Shown piece after piece: positions 1-10,684 of a stretch of DNA of 64,000 nucleotides. Origin of the DNA: Aradus depressus. Its lineage: Eukaryota; Arthropoda; Insecta; Hemiptera; Aradidae. The position numbers were made by a program, and so were the translations under genes. The stretch spans positions 80,674,037 to 80,738,036 of the forward strand of contig OY759214.1 in the NCBI GenBank assembly GCA_963662175.1. The letters run 5' to 3'. The notes under the pieces were generated by a model that worked only from the letters and a program-made list of their open reading frames with translations, was not told the DNA's origin and did no database searches. Position 1 is the first letter of the stretch. Every line of letters begins with the position of its first letter.

Positions 1-1856
1 CCATGGAGAAAAGAGGATATAAGACCAACGATGTATTTGGGTACCAAGCTTTTCTTTAGTTTGTACAACAGCCCCTGATGCCAAACGGTGTCAAAGGCTG
101 CGGCTACATCCAAGAATACGGCGGTGGTGTAATTCTTCGCCTCGAAGCCGTGGACAATCGTTTCGGTCACCCGTTGTAGCTGCTGGACTGCAGAGTGTTT
201 TGCTTTGAAGCCAAACTGGTGGGACGGTATGGTGTCTTCTAGATATTCAGTAAGCCTTTTGGATATAATTTTTTCGAAAATCTTAGACAATGAATTTAGA
301 AGGCTTATCGGCCTGTAGCTGTTGGGGTCTTGTTTTGGCTTGCCATGCTTATGAAAGACAACCACGATAGCATTCTTCCAAGCGCCAGGAAAGTATCCTC
401 TCCTTAAGCAGCCATTGAACAGCCCTGTAATATAAGCGATGCTTCTTGGAGGCAGGTTCTTCAAGATGATGTTAGGGATGAGGTCTTCCCCAGGAGCCTT
501 CTTGTTGGGGAGTCTCTGAATGTATAGTGTGATTTCGGACGGCTTTGTGTACTGTACATGTGGTTCTGCAGTGTGGAGTGGGGTGGAAAGAAATTCGTGG
601 ACTGTGTGGTGTGTTTCGTGATCTTGTGTGTCATGAGTTCTGAATTTCTGTTCAAGGTGCTGAGCCACTAGCTCACTCTTGTCCTTGTCCGTTGTTACAG
701 TATTCTGTCCGTCTGTCAAGGGCGGGAGGCCAGGGTCTTGTCTGAGGAGGCGTCGTGTTTCCTTCCAAAGGTTGCTGTCTCCAGGAGTAAAATCGCTGGT
801 GTATTGTCGGTATCTGTTGATTCTGTCATTGTCCAGTTCCCATCGTATTTGTCTCGTCAGTCGGTTCAGCTCTCGTTTCTCTTGTGGATCGCGTGTTCGT
901 TGCCAGTGTTTACGGAGTGTATTTTTGTCGTGTATCATGTCAAGTATGCGTGTAGGGGTCTTATTTTGTCGGATGATGCGTTGATCCTTGTAGTGATTAT
1001 GTGTTGAGTTGTGTACCGAGGTGTAAATAGCTTCAGTGAAATCTTTCAATGAGTCGTCTATGTCTTCAGTATTGTCGTAATGCAAAGGGATGTCTATGTT
1101 TTTGTCCATCTCCCATCTAAATGCTTCCCAGTCAATTTTCCCTTTTATGAGTCTTGGGAGATATTCTGTCTGTTTCGGGTTCACTCTGAAGGTACATATG
1201 ACTGGAAGGTGGTCTGAGTCGAGTTCTGTCAGTGGTTCGTGATAAAGGGGCAATGTAAAATTTTGAACTAGTCCAATGTCCAAGATGTCTGGAAGGTATC
1301 TCTGTTGTGTAGGATAAAATGTCGGTTCATCTGGTGCTGAGATCTGTACGCCTAAATTGTTAATTATGTTTAAGAGTCTTGTCCCGTTGCTGTTTGTCCG
1401 TCTACATCCCCAAATTGTATTTTTACTATTTAAGTCACCTAGTAATATGGTCGGCCCCCCAGTGAATATGTGTTCGAAGTCCGTTTGGTGTATTCTGATG
1501 CCTGGTCGGTGATATGCTGAAATTATGTTAAGTGTTCTGTTGTTGTTGAGTGTGAGTGTGGCCCCAACGGCTTCCAGCTGTTGGAGTGTGGGTAAGAGAA
1601 GCTGAGAGTGTATGAGGTTCTTTTTTATACAAACAGCGACGCCTCCAAATCTGGTTTGTCTGTCTTGTCTGTATATGGTGTACCCTTTTAACTTGAATTT
1701 GTCGGTATTATAGAGGTGAGTTTCCGTGATACAAATGATGTCGATGTTGTAGCGAGTTAGGAAGTCCGAGAGAATCGTTCGTCTGTTTTTTATACCGTCA
1801 GCGTTCCAGTTAAGGATGGATAAATTTTGAAAAATATTTAAGTTAGGGTCCACCAT
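1..1856 (-). CDS. Jockey-clade LINE ORF2 (endonuclease + reverse transcriptase), partial
   Basis: Seen: one frame stays open from an ATG at 1856 to the left edge (about 618 codons) and is cut by the window. The first ~230 residues are an APE-type endonuclease: SILNWNADGI near the N-terminus, ICITETHL with the catalytic Glu (~1730), LLGDLNSKNTIWG (~1440) and DSDHLPVICTF (~1215). The reverse transcriptase follows, with NKKAPGEDLIPN (~510), YRPISLLNSLSKIFEKII (~310) and catalytic block A, FLDVAAAFDTVWH (~110). The second catalytic (F/Y)xDD block lies beyond the edge. The ATG overlaps the end of ORF1 by 14 bp, as is usual in this clade. Known: such a protein nicks target DNA and reverse-transcribes its own RNA. 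Inferred: it is unbroken in the visible part, so the copy is fairly young although ORF1 is damaged. Confidence 0.93.
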   Translation of the reverse strand, partial: MVDPNLNIFQNLSILNWNADGIKNRRTILSDFLTRYNIDIICITETHLYNTDKFKLKGYTIYRQDRQTRFGGVAVCIKKNLIHSQLLLPTLQQLEAVGATLTLNNNRTLNIISAYHRPGIRIHQTDFEHIFTGGPTILLGDLNSKNTIWGCRRTNSNGTRLLNIINNLGVQISAPDEPTFYPTQQRYLPDILDIGLVQNFTLPLYHEPLTELDSDHLPVICTFRVNPKQTEYLPRLIKGKIDWEAFRWEMDKNIDIPLHYDNTEDIDDSLKDFTEAIYTSVHNSTHNHYKDQRIIRQNKTPTRILDMIHDKNTLRKHWQRTRDPQEKRELNRLTRQIRWELDNDRINRYRQYTSDFTPGDSNLWKETRRLLRQDPGLPPLTDGQNTVTTDKDKSELVAQHLEQKFRTHDTQDHETHHTVHEFLSTPLHTAEPHVQYTKPSEITLYIQRLPNKKAPGEDLIPNIILKNLPPRSIAYITGLFNGCLRRGYFPGAWKNAIVVVFHKHGKPKQDPNSYRPISLLNSLSKIFEKIISKRLTEYLEDTIPSHQFGFKAKHSAVQQLQRVTETIVHGFEAKNYTTAVFLDVAAAFDTVWHQGLLYKLKKSLVPKYIVGLISSFLH

Positions 1857-3248
1857 TGTTAAATGAAAATACTTGGGTGAGGAGGTTAGATAAAAATGAC
1901 TTTATGATAGGGATGAATGGTTTGAGAAAGGTGAGTATAGTGTTGGTGAGGTCAGTCATGTCGTTAGCTGGTTGGGTGTCTTGGCTGCTGGGTAAGTTAG
2001 GTTGAGGTCGAGGTTGGAAGGGTCGGGGTCTACTTTGGTCGAACCAGCAGTTCGGTCCGTCCGGGATCTGTTTTGGGGGTTGTCCTTTGGGTGGTATACT
2101 GGGGGTTACTGGGTCTGGATGTTTAGGTTGTCTCTGTCTGGTAGTCCTGTCTACGTATGTCTTGTAGGAAGCACACCCTCTGTAGCTGGCTGGATGGTTG
2201 CCCTGGCAGTTGGCACACTTGGGAGAGTCTATCTTCTTCTGTCTGGAGGGGCATGCTGTGAAGTGGTGGTCTCCCCGGCACTTCACACACTTGGGGTCCA
2301 GTCGACAAAAGTTTTTGGTATGTCCAAAAGACTGACAGTTCGTGCACTGCACGGCTCTGCTGGAACGTCGGCGTGGCTCCACTTTGACAACTGTATAATA
2401 GAGCCGCGTCAGTTGGAATATGGCCTCTCCAGATGTGTTGTTTTCCAGGTCAACTGCACAGAGAGGTGTGGGACGTCTATCGTGGTTCAAGATGCGGGTC
2501 ACTTTTATAATAGGATAAGTCGGGGTCAGTTCGTCGGTTATTTCTGTCTCTGTTAGTGAGTAAGGAACTCCCCGTATAATTACGGAGAGTTTCCTGTCCT
2601 CGGGGTTAACGAAGGTGTAGTATTTTACTTTGTTGTCGTCATAAAATTTTGTCACCTTGCGGTAGTCATCAGTCGTTGTGAGGCGATCTTAATTTTATTG
2701 TTGCACTGTTTGGTTTCAAAAGGTGAACAAATAAAATTTTTCAACTCGGTAATAACCAGTTGATAGTTATCAGCCTCACAAAGAAAGATAGGAGGGATCT
2801 TGGTCAGTCTGTTAGGGGTAGTCTGTGCGTCCGGTTTTGTCGGTTGTGTTGTCTCCAGTTCGTCCTGGAGAGTGAGCAGTGGCTCATACCGATTGTGTGT
2901 TGGTGTAGGTGTGGGTTTGATATGTAGAGTGTATTTGTTCCGCTTTAGTTGAGGCTCCTGGGAGGTGGCTCTGTTAACAGAGGTCACTTGGCTAGCGTCT
3001 ACTAACATCGATGTGTCTGAAATGAGCTGCCTTTTGGCAGGTAACAATGAAATAGGCATCTCACCTGTCTCCGCTGGATGTCCACTGTCCATATTCGTAA
3101 TATCACTTTGTCTGCTAGTTAGGTTAGAATACGGAACATCAAAGTTATTGCACTTTTCTGGCTTCGAAACATTGGGTTTCATCCTCACTCGAAGAGAGGG
3201 TGAACCACTTAGTGTCTTTGACACTTTTTTTGTATTATTAAACTTCAA
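1843..3248 (-). pseudogene. Jockey-clade LINE ORF1 (gag-like zinc-knuckle protein), one frameshift
   Basis: Two overlapping frames make up this gene. The upstream part (3248-2652, 198 aa from an ATG at 3248) is polar and of low similarity, as usual for gag N-termini. The downstream part (2655-1843, 270 aa) has an RRM-like/PRE_C2HC segment (about residues 20-95, containing LSVIIRGVPYSL) and three CCHC zinc knuckles: C104-C107-H112-C117, C123-C126-H131-C135 and C147-C150-H154-C161. The coding sense continues across the join if about one base is lost near 2655-2690, so a single indel separates the halves. Known: ORF1 proteins of this clade bind element RNA and carry it to the nucleus. The downstream 'ATG' is probably not a true start; it follows the frameshift. 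Confidence 0.9.
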
Positions 3249-4049
3249 AAAATATGAAAAAAATTAATATTAAAGGCTAACAAAACGTTATTCGTGTTTA
3301 ACTTTTAATAGCTAAACAGCTGTTTTACATGATCGTAATGATTTGTTTGTTTGATCAGAATTAATTTCCAAGTAATATTGAGGCCATAGAGACCTTCAGT
3401 TAAATTTCTGTATGTACGTAGGTTTATTTGAGCTTTACACGAAAACGACTGAACGTATATTCATACCATTTCAGGGTATTTCAAAGATAATCCAAATTAG
3501 AATATATATTATGTGACAGCCAATAATTTGAAATCCCGAAGCCCCAAAGAAGACTCAACTGAGAAGTACAATGGCTTAATTTTTCCCATTTTCAGTGAGA
3601 CTCCGAAGGAGCACGAACATTTTAAACTGTTGTGGCTGTAAGTAGTCAAATTTGGAATAGGTTGACGTAAGGGAGATATTGGAGATATGGGTCATTAATA
3701 CATAAACTGCATCACGAATAATATATACTGCAATGAATTTTAAATCATGTTAGAGGTAACCAATATTAATGTGGATCGAATGGGGGAGTTGTATTAAATC
3801 GGTTCGATTTATCAATTTTGCAACAAATCAACATATTGGCGAATATTTGATATACATGTTAAAGCAGGATGCGTGAAGTCACACTTTAACCAGTAGCCTT
3901 TTGTTAAAATATAAACACCAACCAGTAAATAAATTAAATAAATAATTTAGCACTTCAATGACAATTAATATGTTGATATCTATTAAAAAATGACAGTAAT
4001 AGGTTGGGCCATTCCATACCGAATAATCATACAAATTACGAAAATAAAT
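3249..4049. other. Spacer; LINE 5' leader and AT-rich unassigned DNA
   Basis: The first ~60 bp may be the short 5' leader of the Jockey element. The rest is AT-rich with no frame, hairpin or repeat match I could recognise. Confidence 0.4.
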
Positions 4050-4235
4050 AAAAAATTCATCGGTGAATCATGTACATCCTAGATCAAGTTATCAAGTCCG
4101 TTTTCGATCTCCACCTAAATTTTCTAATTTAAGCTCCTAAAATAAATTCTTTACTGAAGGATTAGTTAATCCTCATATGAAATTTTGTGTGAAGACAATT
4201 ATTATATTGACATTTATAAATATTTATCAACTCGG
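4050..4235 (+). repeat. Repeat A fragment
   Basis: Begins with the family's start signature (tcatcggtgaatca at ~4056) and later has the 'aattttgtgt' sentence of the family. It is diverged and truncated at the right by SINE-B. Confidence 0.5.
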
Positions 4236-4239
4236 CCGA

Positions 4240-4480
4240 GTTTTTTGTTTTTTTTACTGAGAGGTGAACAAACCTTGAGCACGCAGTCCTTCGGATGAGA
4301 TGTTAAGTATTAGTTAAATACTCCTCCCTAGGTGGATAAACCTGGGTAGGCAAAATTTTAGAACTCCCACAGTAGAGTCGGGCTCATGTCCACAAGAGCG
4401 ACGAAAGAGCACTCTGGTAGTGGGTCATATGACCTAGCAGTCATGAGCCCACGCATGAGTTACAATAACTAATTTACTAA
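4240..4480 (+). repeat. SINE-B fragment (tRNA-head lost)
   Basis: Matches the body of the complete copies at 15827 and 40747: 'cgcagtccttcggatg', 'actcccacagtagagtcggg', 'catgtccac', then the end '(g)catgagttacaataacta'. The tRNA-like 5' part is missing. Confidence 0.75.
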
Positions 4481-4539
4481 CTATGGAAAAAAGATCCATA
4501 AAAAATACAAATTGATCAAATCATTAAGATTTTTCTAAA

Positions 4540-4810
4540 AATTTAGGTTTTCGCTTTCGCTATAAAACCAATCGATTGTTTGGGCTATAAATCTATTGTT
4601 GACTTACATGGAGACTTTCAAATGCCCATACCAAATTTTATACCAATACATACATTACTTCGGTAGTTATTAGGGTTTTTGTATGAAGCTATCTCCCCTG
4701 ATCCCTTCGGCCGATTTTGCTGAATATTAATAACTGATATAGGGATTTTTTTTGACTCTCTTTTTTTTAGCTGATTGGACTGAAAGTCAATAGGTCTTTT
4801 AACCAATTGC
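4540..4810 (+). repeat. Repeat A fragment
   Basis: Contains the characteristic run 'ccaatcgattgtttgggct', 'gttgacttacat', 'ggtagttattagggtttttg' and 'ccttcggccgattt', all shared with copies at 9122, 43587 and 50935. Confidence 0.7.
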
Positions 4811-5125
4811 TATATGCGAATCCAAGGACAGACTGTTGCAGTTGTTAGACCCTATCGAGGTTTAACACAGATTATTTCTTCTTAATAATTATTATTATAA
4901 TGGTTAAGAGAGTCGTCAGTATCTTTACAATGCTGAGGGACAGTCGAGGTACTAGTATTTGGCCAACTTTTTGGAAACGTTTTTATTACCTTCTTCTGGG
5001 GCTTTATAATGACTCGAGTGGATGTGTATGGTGAAGGTAGTAGATTGTGGACCACAAACATTTACCATACCTTTTTTTATTTAAGAATAACAGAATCTCC
5101 ACTTCCTTCAACATAACAATTATTA

Positions 5126-5781
5126 TCATATATATAAAGCTGAAAATGTCTGTGCGTTGTACCGCTATAACTCACGAACGGCTTGAAAGGATTTCATTAA
5201 TTTTTTTTTTAAATTTGTTCGTCATCGTCTGTGGAAGGTTATAGGCGTATTAGTACCTCAATATCTGGTCGATCCCAGCATCCACCCACGCAATCTTAGT
5301 AACTCAAAAACCACTGCAATGATTAATGAGGAATCTTTTTGAATAGATAAGTTTTATCTACCGGAAGGTTAAGGTCTATTTTTTAATCAACCCCTGGTCC
5401 ATCCCAGCATCCACTCACGCAATCTTTGTAACTCGAAAACCATTGCAACGATTAATGAGAAATCTTTTTGAATAAACTATTTTTAGCTCCAGGATGGTTG
5501 AAGTCTATGTTCTAATCAACCTGGTGGTCACAAGCGTATGCTAAGTATTCACTAGCTGTGGTTTCCGCCGCTGAATGGCGCGTACTAGCCATGGTGCCCA
5601 GGGGTCCTAAAAACTTACTAGCTGGGATGTCTGCCGTTGAAGGACTATAAGCGTTATTCCGTATGAATAATTGAAAATTATAACATCATGAATGTACTAT
5701 TGAAGAATTGAAATGGATTCGAACGAGAGATATTAGGAGAAAAGTCAAAGTTCCCCGGGCAACGCCGGGTATTACTGCTAG
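5126..5781 (+). mobile_element. Non-autonomous Helitron (656 bp)
   Basis: Starts with TC (tcatatatataaagctga), preceded by A. It ends in CTAG at 5778-5781, followed by T, so insertion is between A and T as Helitrons require. A GC hairpin cccggGCAACGccggg (5754-5769) sits about 9 bp before the end. No Rep/helicase coding is present. The interior holds a ~130-bp direct duplication: 'cccagcatccacccacgca' at ~5276 and its relative at ~5405. These three terminal marks together are diagnostic of the family. Confidence 0.88.
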
Positions 5782-6027
5782 TACATTAATATTTTTCTTT
5801 TCCCAAATAATTTTAGTATTGCATGCTCAATATATCTCGAGTGTTTGGGCAAAAGGCTTAAGTCAGCAAATCTGAATTTTAGGATGGGAATATCTGAAGG
5901 TTTGAAAACTTCCTGCAAATCAGGTAAAACGCATTTATGTTACTTGAAATATTATTTCAATAACAGTATTAAATAAAAACAAAGTAAAGTATTCCAAGAA
6001 TCAGTTATTTAAATGCACTTGTCCTTA

Positions 6028-6600
6028 TTGGATTCTGGATACACATATAAAATTTCGTGTCGATTGATCAGGGGTTGGAAAACATGGTAATCCGGAAAAA
6101 ACTATGTCAGGGTACGCCTCGATTCGACGTGGGGACCACTGAATGTCCCAGATATATACAGGTCACGGATGTTTCAACTCCAAACTCTTCTTCTTTAGGA
6201 GGAAGAACAGTTTGGGTTGTTTGGGGGCATCGAGACTGCAGAACATATAGTCCTTGATTGCCCGCTGTATGACCAGACCAGAAACAGGATCTTCGGCAAC
6301 TGGTGACTGAGACCGGCTATCCAGTGTTCAACCGGTTTTTCGGCTCCTGACGGGAGCAGAACAAAGCGGTATGACTGAGGCGACCACCGATCGCCACACG
6401 GCCCGCCATAGCCTCACTTTAGCACTCTCCAGATCTCGAGCTCCCTCCACAAAGATGATGTTGCACACATACAAAGTGCACCCAAAAACAATAAATAAAT
6501 AAAAAAAATTCCGGATAAAACTCGAATTTCACGATCGATTATATAGCTTCGAATAGCTGGGGACAAAAAAACGAAAGATGCTGCAAAAAACGTTCAGAGT
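6028..6600 (+). repeat. Repeat A fragment, split by a LINE 3' end
   Basis: 6028-6106 and 6507-6600 read as adjoining parts of one Repeat A: 'aaaatttcgtgtcgat' then, after the inserted LINE, 'attatatagcttcgaatagctgggg'-like terminal sequence. The sequence around 'atccggaaaaaact' is repeated imperfectly on both sides of the LINE, consistent with a target-site duplication. Confidence 0.55.
6107..6506 (+). pseudogene. 5'-truncated LINE: C-terminal zinc-finger remnant plus 3' UTR
   Basis: A frame ending in GIETAEHIVLDCPLYDQTR...GNW* (6215-6306) is the H-x4-C half of the C-terminal zinc finger found after the RT/RNase H of I/R1-like LINEs. The first Cys pair is blurred by mutation and a frameshift. 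About 200 bp of 3' UTR follow, ending in caataaataaataaaaaaaa. The same family occurs on the minus strand at 11094-11412, where the finger is better preserved. Confidence 0.75.
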
Positions 6601-7185
6601 TATCTGGACAAGAAGTCTTCACTTGATGGCAGATGATGATAACCTGCATAACGAAGTTTAATAACTTGGCTTATTATATACACAATACGAACTAATGAAA
6701 CCCAAAATTAGTAAAAGATTAATTTCAAAAACGAAAATAAAGCTTGACTCAGGAGAAATCAGAACTTGGGAAACAGGACAGAGGTTCCCTTGCCTCAAAA
6801 CTAGGCGAACCAAAACCTTATTTTCTTTCTGCAACCGCAAGTTTACCGATTCAGAAGCCCTCACTGTCCTTCAGGGAACATCGTTATCTGAAGATCTCTG
6901 AAATGGCTCCAAACTGAAGAAATCTTCTCATTCAAGATTGAGTTATGTAGATGAATCCAACCCTGTTAGTTAATCCCCCCACAGACTAGTGACATTTACT
7001 AAACAGATTCGAATCATCAATAAATTAGACATTTTTGAGATGGCATTCATTGATAAAATTTTCATGAATTCAGGATTGCATCGTCCGTTAACTGCCATTC
7101 GATAGGAAAGGTATTTTTTCGCCTTTTATTAAGAAAAGATCGTCGTTTCTTATCCAACACCTTCCGTCATAAAATAAATTTAAAA
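6601..7185. other. Unassigned sequence
   Basis: Two overlapping frames on opposite strands (6695-6901 + and 6658-6864 -) cover the same region; neither has a recognisable domain. No repeat match seen. Confidence 0.35.
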
Positions 7186-7660
7186 AAATCGTCGGTGAAT
7201 CACCGGTGGCTCCTGAATCCTCATACTAAAATTAGTGTCGATACATTCATTACATTGGCAGTTATTAAAGTATTTAAGCCGAGCCTCTTCGACCGATTTC
7301 CCGGATAATTAATAGGTGCCATCCTTATGAGGTTTTGAATTTAAATATAAAACAACTTGTCGATACATTCATTACATCAGCAGTTATTGTTGTGTTTGAG
7401 TCGAGCTCACCTCTAATCTCCTCCTTCTCTTTGTCGATTTGGCTAAATATCAATAGATGTCGTCCTTAGAAGGTTCTAAATACACATATATAACTTCGTG
7501 TTGATACATTCATTTTATCGGTAGTAATCATGTTGAGAGACACACAGACATATATTTTATTTTTCATTTTTGGGATCAGGTCAGAAAAAATGAAATGTTG
7601 AAAATTCCACATAGAGTTCCTCCATAGATATCCTCCTTTAAGGTCTGTCGAATCTACGTT
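7186..7660 (+). repeat. Repeat A, nearly full length but 3' end degraded
   Basis: Start signature 'atcgtcggtgaatcaccgg', then repeated family sentences ('gtcgatacattcattaca', 'gcagttatt', 'gatttggctaaatatcaata'), then 'gacacacagacatatat' and a decayed 'aggtcagaaaaaatgaaat'. The terminal hairpin is lost. Confidence 0.75.
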
Positions 7661-7679
7661 TTAATCATTATTTTTTTAT

Positions 7680-7830
7680 TATTTATTTTGTTTTCTATTT
7701 TATGTATTTTTATTAGCATTTCATTTATTTATTTTATATATATATATATATTAATTGTTATTTTTTTAAATATATTTCGCATATTGTGTTCTGAGGAAGG
7801 GAAAAGTTATCAAAAAACACTATCTTAATT
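7680..7830 (+). repeat. Decayed Penelope-type terminal repeat (T-rich leader + hairpin relic)
   Basis: Its order matches better copies at 17880 (-) and 34790 (+): T-rich low-complexity leader, then 'atatttcgcatattgtg', then 'ctgaggaaggg'. The hairpin pairing is mostly lost here. Confidence 0.4.
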
Positions 7831-7848
7831 CTAATTTAATTAAAAAAA

Positions 7849-7917
7849 ATTATCTACTGTATTTACTAATAATTTATCTACTGTATTTACTAATAATTTA
7901 TCTACTGTATAAAATTA
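7849..7917. repeat. 23-bp tandem repeat, three copies
   Basis: 'ttatctactgtatttacta' recurs three times in a row with a 23-bp period; the third copy diverges at its end. Confidence 0.85.
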
Positions 7918-7989
7918 TTATTTTTGTACTCATATTTTCAAGTGTTTATTTACTCATTTCTTTTTATTTATTAGTAGTATTGTTAATTC

Positions 7990-8127
7990 TAATCTATGTG
8001 TGTCAGACTCCAAGAGTTAATATCTATTTAAGTATCTTAATTATAAGCTATCTTAATGTAAATATTCTTATGGCGTATCCTATTATCTTGTTATTGTTTA
8101 ATGGAAATAAAATTATTATTATTAGAG
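7990..8127 (+). mobile_element. LINE 3' terminus with (TTA)n tail
   Basis: 'taagctatcttaatgtaaat', 'gcgtatcctatta' and the final 'ggaaataaaattattattatta' recur, reverse-complemented, at 17562-17700 and 25058-25160. The shared end and the short microsatellite tail mark the 3' terminus of one LINE family. Confidence 0.65.
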
Positions 8128-8382
8128 TTTTTGTACTTTAACTAGCTGTGGAAGTAATATATCTAAATGTATAATATCTATTGTCACAGGGAATAAGTTG
8201 TTAAGTTGTAAGATGGCCAAATTGAGTTCAAGTGTACTGTGATCATCTTCCAAGTCATCTGCGCACTGTGAAGAAGTTGGGGAGCTCAGGACTCTAATAC
8301 TTTCGGAATTATAAAGATGTGGGTAAGGGTTCTTAGTATCGTAAAATTGTGTATGGTTAAATCTACTTCTTTGAGGAATCAT
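8122..8382 (-). CDS. Unassigned 86-aa reading frame
   Basis: ATG at 8382, stop at 8122. Composition is more protein-like than its surroundings (SSPTSSQCADDLEDDHSTLE, then a Leu/Ile-rich tail). No domain recognised. It abuts the LINE tail at 8127, and its stop falls inside the TTA tract, so the 3' end is probably accidental. It could be a host exon, a decayed element gene or chance. Confidence 0.2.
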   Translation of the reverse strand: MIPQRSRFNHTQFYDTKNPYPHLYNSESIRVLSSPTSSQCADDLEDDHSTLELNLAILQLNNLFPVTIDIIHLDILLPQLVKVQKL

Positions 8383-9121
8383 TCACGAGTATTTCAAAAA
8401 GAATGGTTAATAATTAGGTAAGTGATGGGGAATGATTAGGTAACTAAGGGAAAATCCAAGAAAGGATTAACAATATTCATTTTCATTCACTACTATAGAT
8501 TTAGAAGGTATATGATTAATAATGATACAAACATAATTTATTTATTCCAAAAACTGGATTCACACGATTGATGCAAAAGTAAAAAATTTGCTGCGCCGAA
8601 AAGTTACGAATTTAGACTTACCAATTTATTCCTGTGACCAGAGATATAATATATGATTGTTTTGAATTATGGGGGATCTTTTTCAGTAATGACCCTATAA
8701 ACCTGTTATTTATTGATATCATATCAGTTCTATACTAATGTAGGCAACGGAGTGAAATGTTCCTGTGATGTCATACTAAGAGAGGGGATACTAATTAATA
8801 TCTGACATACAGGCATTGCGGAGCAGTCAACAAAACAATTGGTTTAAACAGAAACAGTACTTTGATGTGACACTCAATGTTATGTTGTAGGATTCACCCC
8901 ACTCCCCTGTGTATGTATGTCGCCCCCCTCGCTAAATTATATTACTTCGTCCTTTGCACCGAACCACCGCACCGCACCGCTAGTTAACATATATCCCATA
9001 TCATAATTAATTTAATACAATGTAATAAAGAAACCAACATATAAAATAAGTTAATTAAAAATAAACAAAAAACTCTATTATTGAAAAAAAGTCAAATATA
9101 ACCCAGATTTTAGCAAGAATG
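8383..9121. other. Unassigned AT-rich sequence
   Basis: No frame, TIR or family match seen. A short C-rich patch (8885-8985) includes 'accaccgcaccgcaccgc'. Confidence 0.35.
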
Positions 9122-10256
9122 TTGTCGTTGAATCACCGGCTATGTACCACCCCAAAACAAATTAATCAATTATCTTTTCACTTCCCCAACACCAGTCAAT
9201 CGTTTGCGCCAATATTTAACAGTTGACTTACATAAGGGCTCCTAAAACATACTACATTTTGTGTCGATACTTTCATTACATCGGAAGTTATTAGGGTTCT
9301 TGAATTGAACCCCCCTTCAGCCGATATTTCTGAAATTCGACAGGTTATCATGGGTGCTTCCCTTAGATAGTTCTGAATATACATTTATACTACTGAATAA
9401 AAACACTTAGAACGAGTCAAAAAATTCCACTATATTTATGTAAAAGACACAATATATTTCGCTGGTTAGTGCATTGTCAAGTGTATAGGATACAGACTTA
9501 AGACTGGTGGTAATATTTTGAAAAAAGTCTAAATAGAGGGTGGGTGGAGGGGGGGGGGGAAGAGTGAGGGAGGGGGACAGAACAGGAGAGGGGGGGAGGG
9601 GGACAGAACAGGAGAGGGGGGAGAGAGAGAGAGAGAGAAACTACCATACAATATCACAATTTAATCAGAAAAATAATTAAATAATATATCTCAATATTAA
9701 CCTATTACCTATATCACTGTGGTATATCATCAAGTGATATAGGTAATAGGTTAATATTGAGATATATTATATAATTATTTTTCTGATTAAATTGTGATAT
9801 ATGTCCTATGGTAGTTTCTCCCCCCTCCTGTTCCCCTCCCTCACTCTTCCCCTCCTCTCCCCCCCTCCTCCCACCCTCTATCTTGACTTTTTTCGAAATA
9901 TTACCACCAGTCATAAGTCTGTATCCTGTACACTTGACAATGCTCTAACCAGCGAAATATATTGTCTTTTATATAAATATAGTGACATTTTTTGACTAGT
10001 TCTAAGTGTTTTATTCAGTAGTATTTACAATGAACTTCCACAAGATCTCTGGCGAAAACATCTCTAATATACATTTATAATTTAGTGTTGATACATACAT
10101 TCTATTTGGAGTTATTACGTTCACAGGTACAGACAGACATTTCTTTTCAATATTTTGAATCTGGTGTTCGGAAAACATGAAATTCCGTTGAAAATTCCGC
10201 ATCGAATGTTTGGACCGATTACATAACTTACCCTATATTTTGTTTAGCTGGGGAAG
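9122..10256 (+). repeat. Repeat A, full length, split by fold-back MITE 9390-10021
   Basis: 9122-9389 carries the start ('gtcgttgaatcaccgg', 'cagttgacttacataag'). 10022-10256 carries the end ('catgaaattccgttgaaaa', 'gaccgattacataactta', 'tagctggggaagtaaaa'). Together they give the order of a whole copy, with the MITE as a later insertion. Confidence 0.75.
9390..10021. mobile_element. Fold-back MITE with TA duplication (632 bp)
   Basis: The element is almost wholly one inverted repeat centred at ~9725. The outer TIR is CTACTGAATAAAAACACTTA (left), mirrored by a right end reading ...tgttttattcagtag. TA dinucleotides flank it (9388-9389 and 10022-10023), as for Tc1/mariner-type insertion. The arms carry a G-rich/GA-rich tract at 9535-9640 and its C-rich mirror at ~9820-9880. 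The central 28 bp on each side (9691-9718 and 9733-9760) are perfectly complementary. No transposase is present. Confidence 0.85.
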
Positions 10257-10640
10257 TAAAACACGAGAGTGAATGTCGCGGGTTGCCTGCTGACAAAGGT
10301 TGGCTGAACACCAAACCACTTTACCACAATACCGTCTAGACGTTGGAATGTAGAGGTTCTATCTGTATTCATCCTTGTCAGTGGACGCCACAAGTATGTC
10401 ATCAATGTACGTGAAACATGCTGATAACTCATTGTAACTTGATGCATACATTTCTGAAACGTTTGCGCGGCGTTCTGCACCCGAACGTCATGCAAGTGAA
10501 TTCATACAAGCCAAAAGGGGTCATGATCACATTTTTAATGCAGGTGGACGTAAGCTACACATATTCACGATGTATCAAAAAGGAACTGAAGAGTAGGGTA
10601 AAAGTGCTGCGGATGACAATCAGCCGTCCTGACTTAATTT
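10256..10640 (-). pseudogene. LTR-retrotransposon (Ty3/gypsy-like) reverse transcriptase fragment
   Basis: Read on the minus strand, the segments in order are TPFGLYEF-like, NAAQTFQ, then FTYIDDILVAS with the catalytic YIDD, and further on QRLDGIVV. These are consecutive RT blocks of gypsy-like elements, but they fall in different frames with stops between, so the gene is dead. No LTR, primer site, protease or integrase was found nearby. It lies between Repeat A and SINE-B. An origin from an errantivirus-like element is possible but cannot be tested from this short fragment. Confidence 0.75.
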
Positions 10641-10684
10641 ATTGCATAAGCTGCCTGAACTGTTCAATATATATTCAAATATAT

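Noticed and set aside
679..1007. Plus-strand open frames over the LINE (679-984, 738-1007, 2002-2556, 2965-3267)
   Set aside because: They lie opposite the LINE ORF1/ORF2 coding strand and have no domain.
10256..10640. Intact endogenous retrovirus
   Set aside because: Only a frameshifted reverse-transcriptase fragment; no LTR, envelope, protease or integrase seen nearby.
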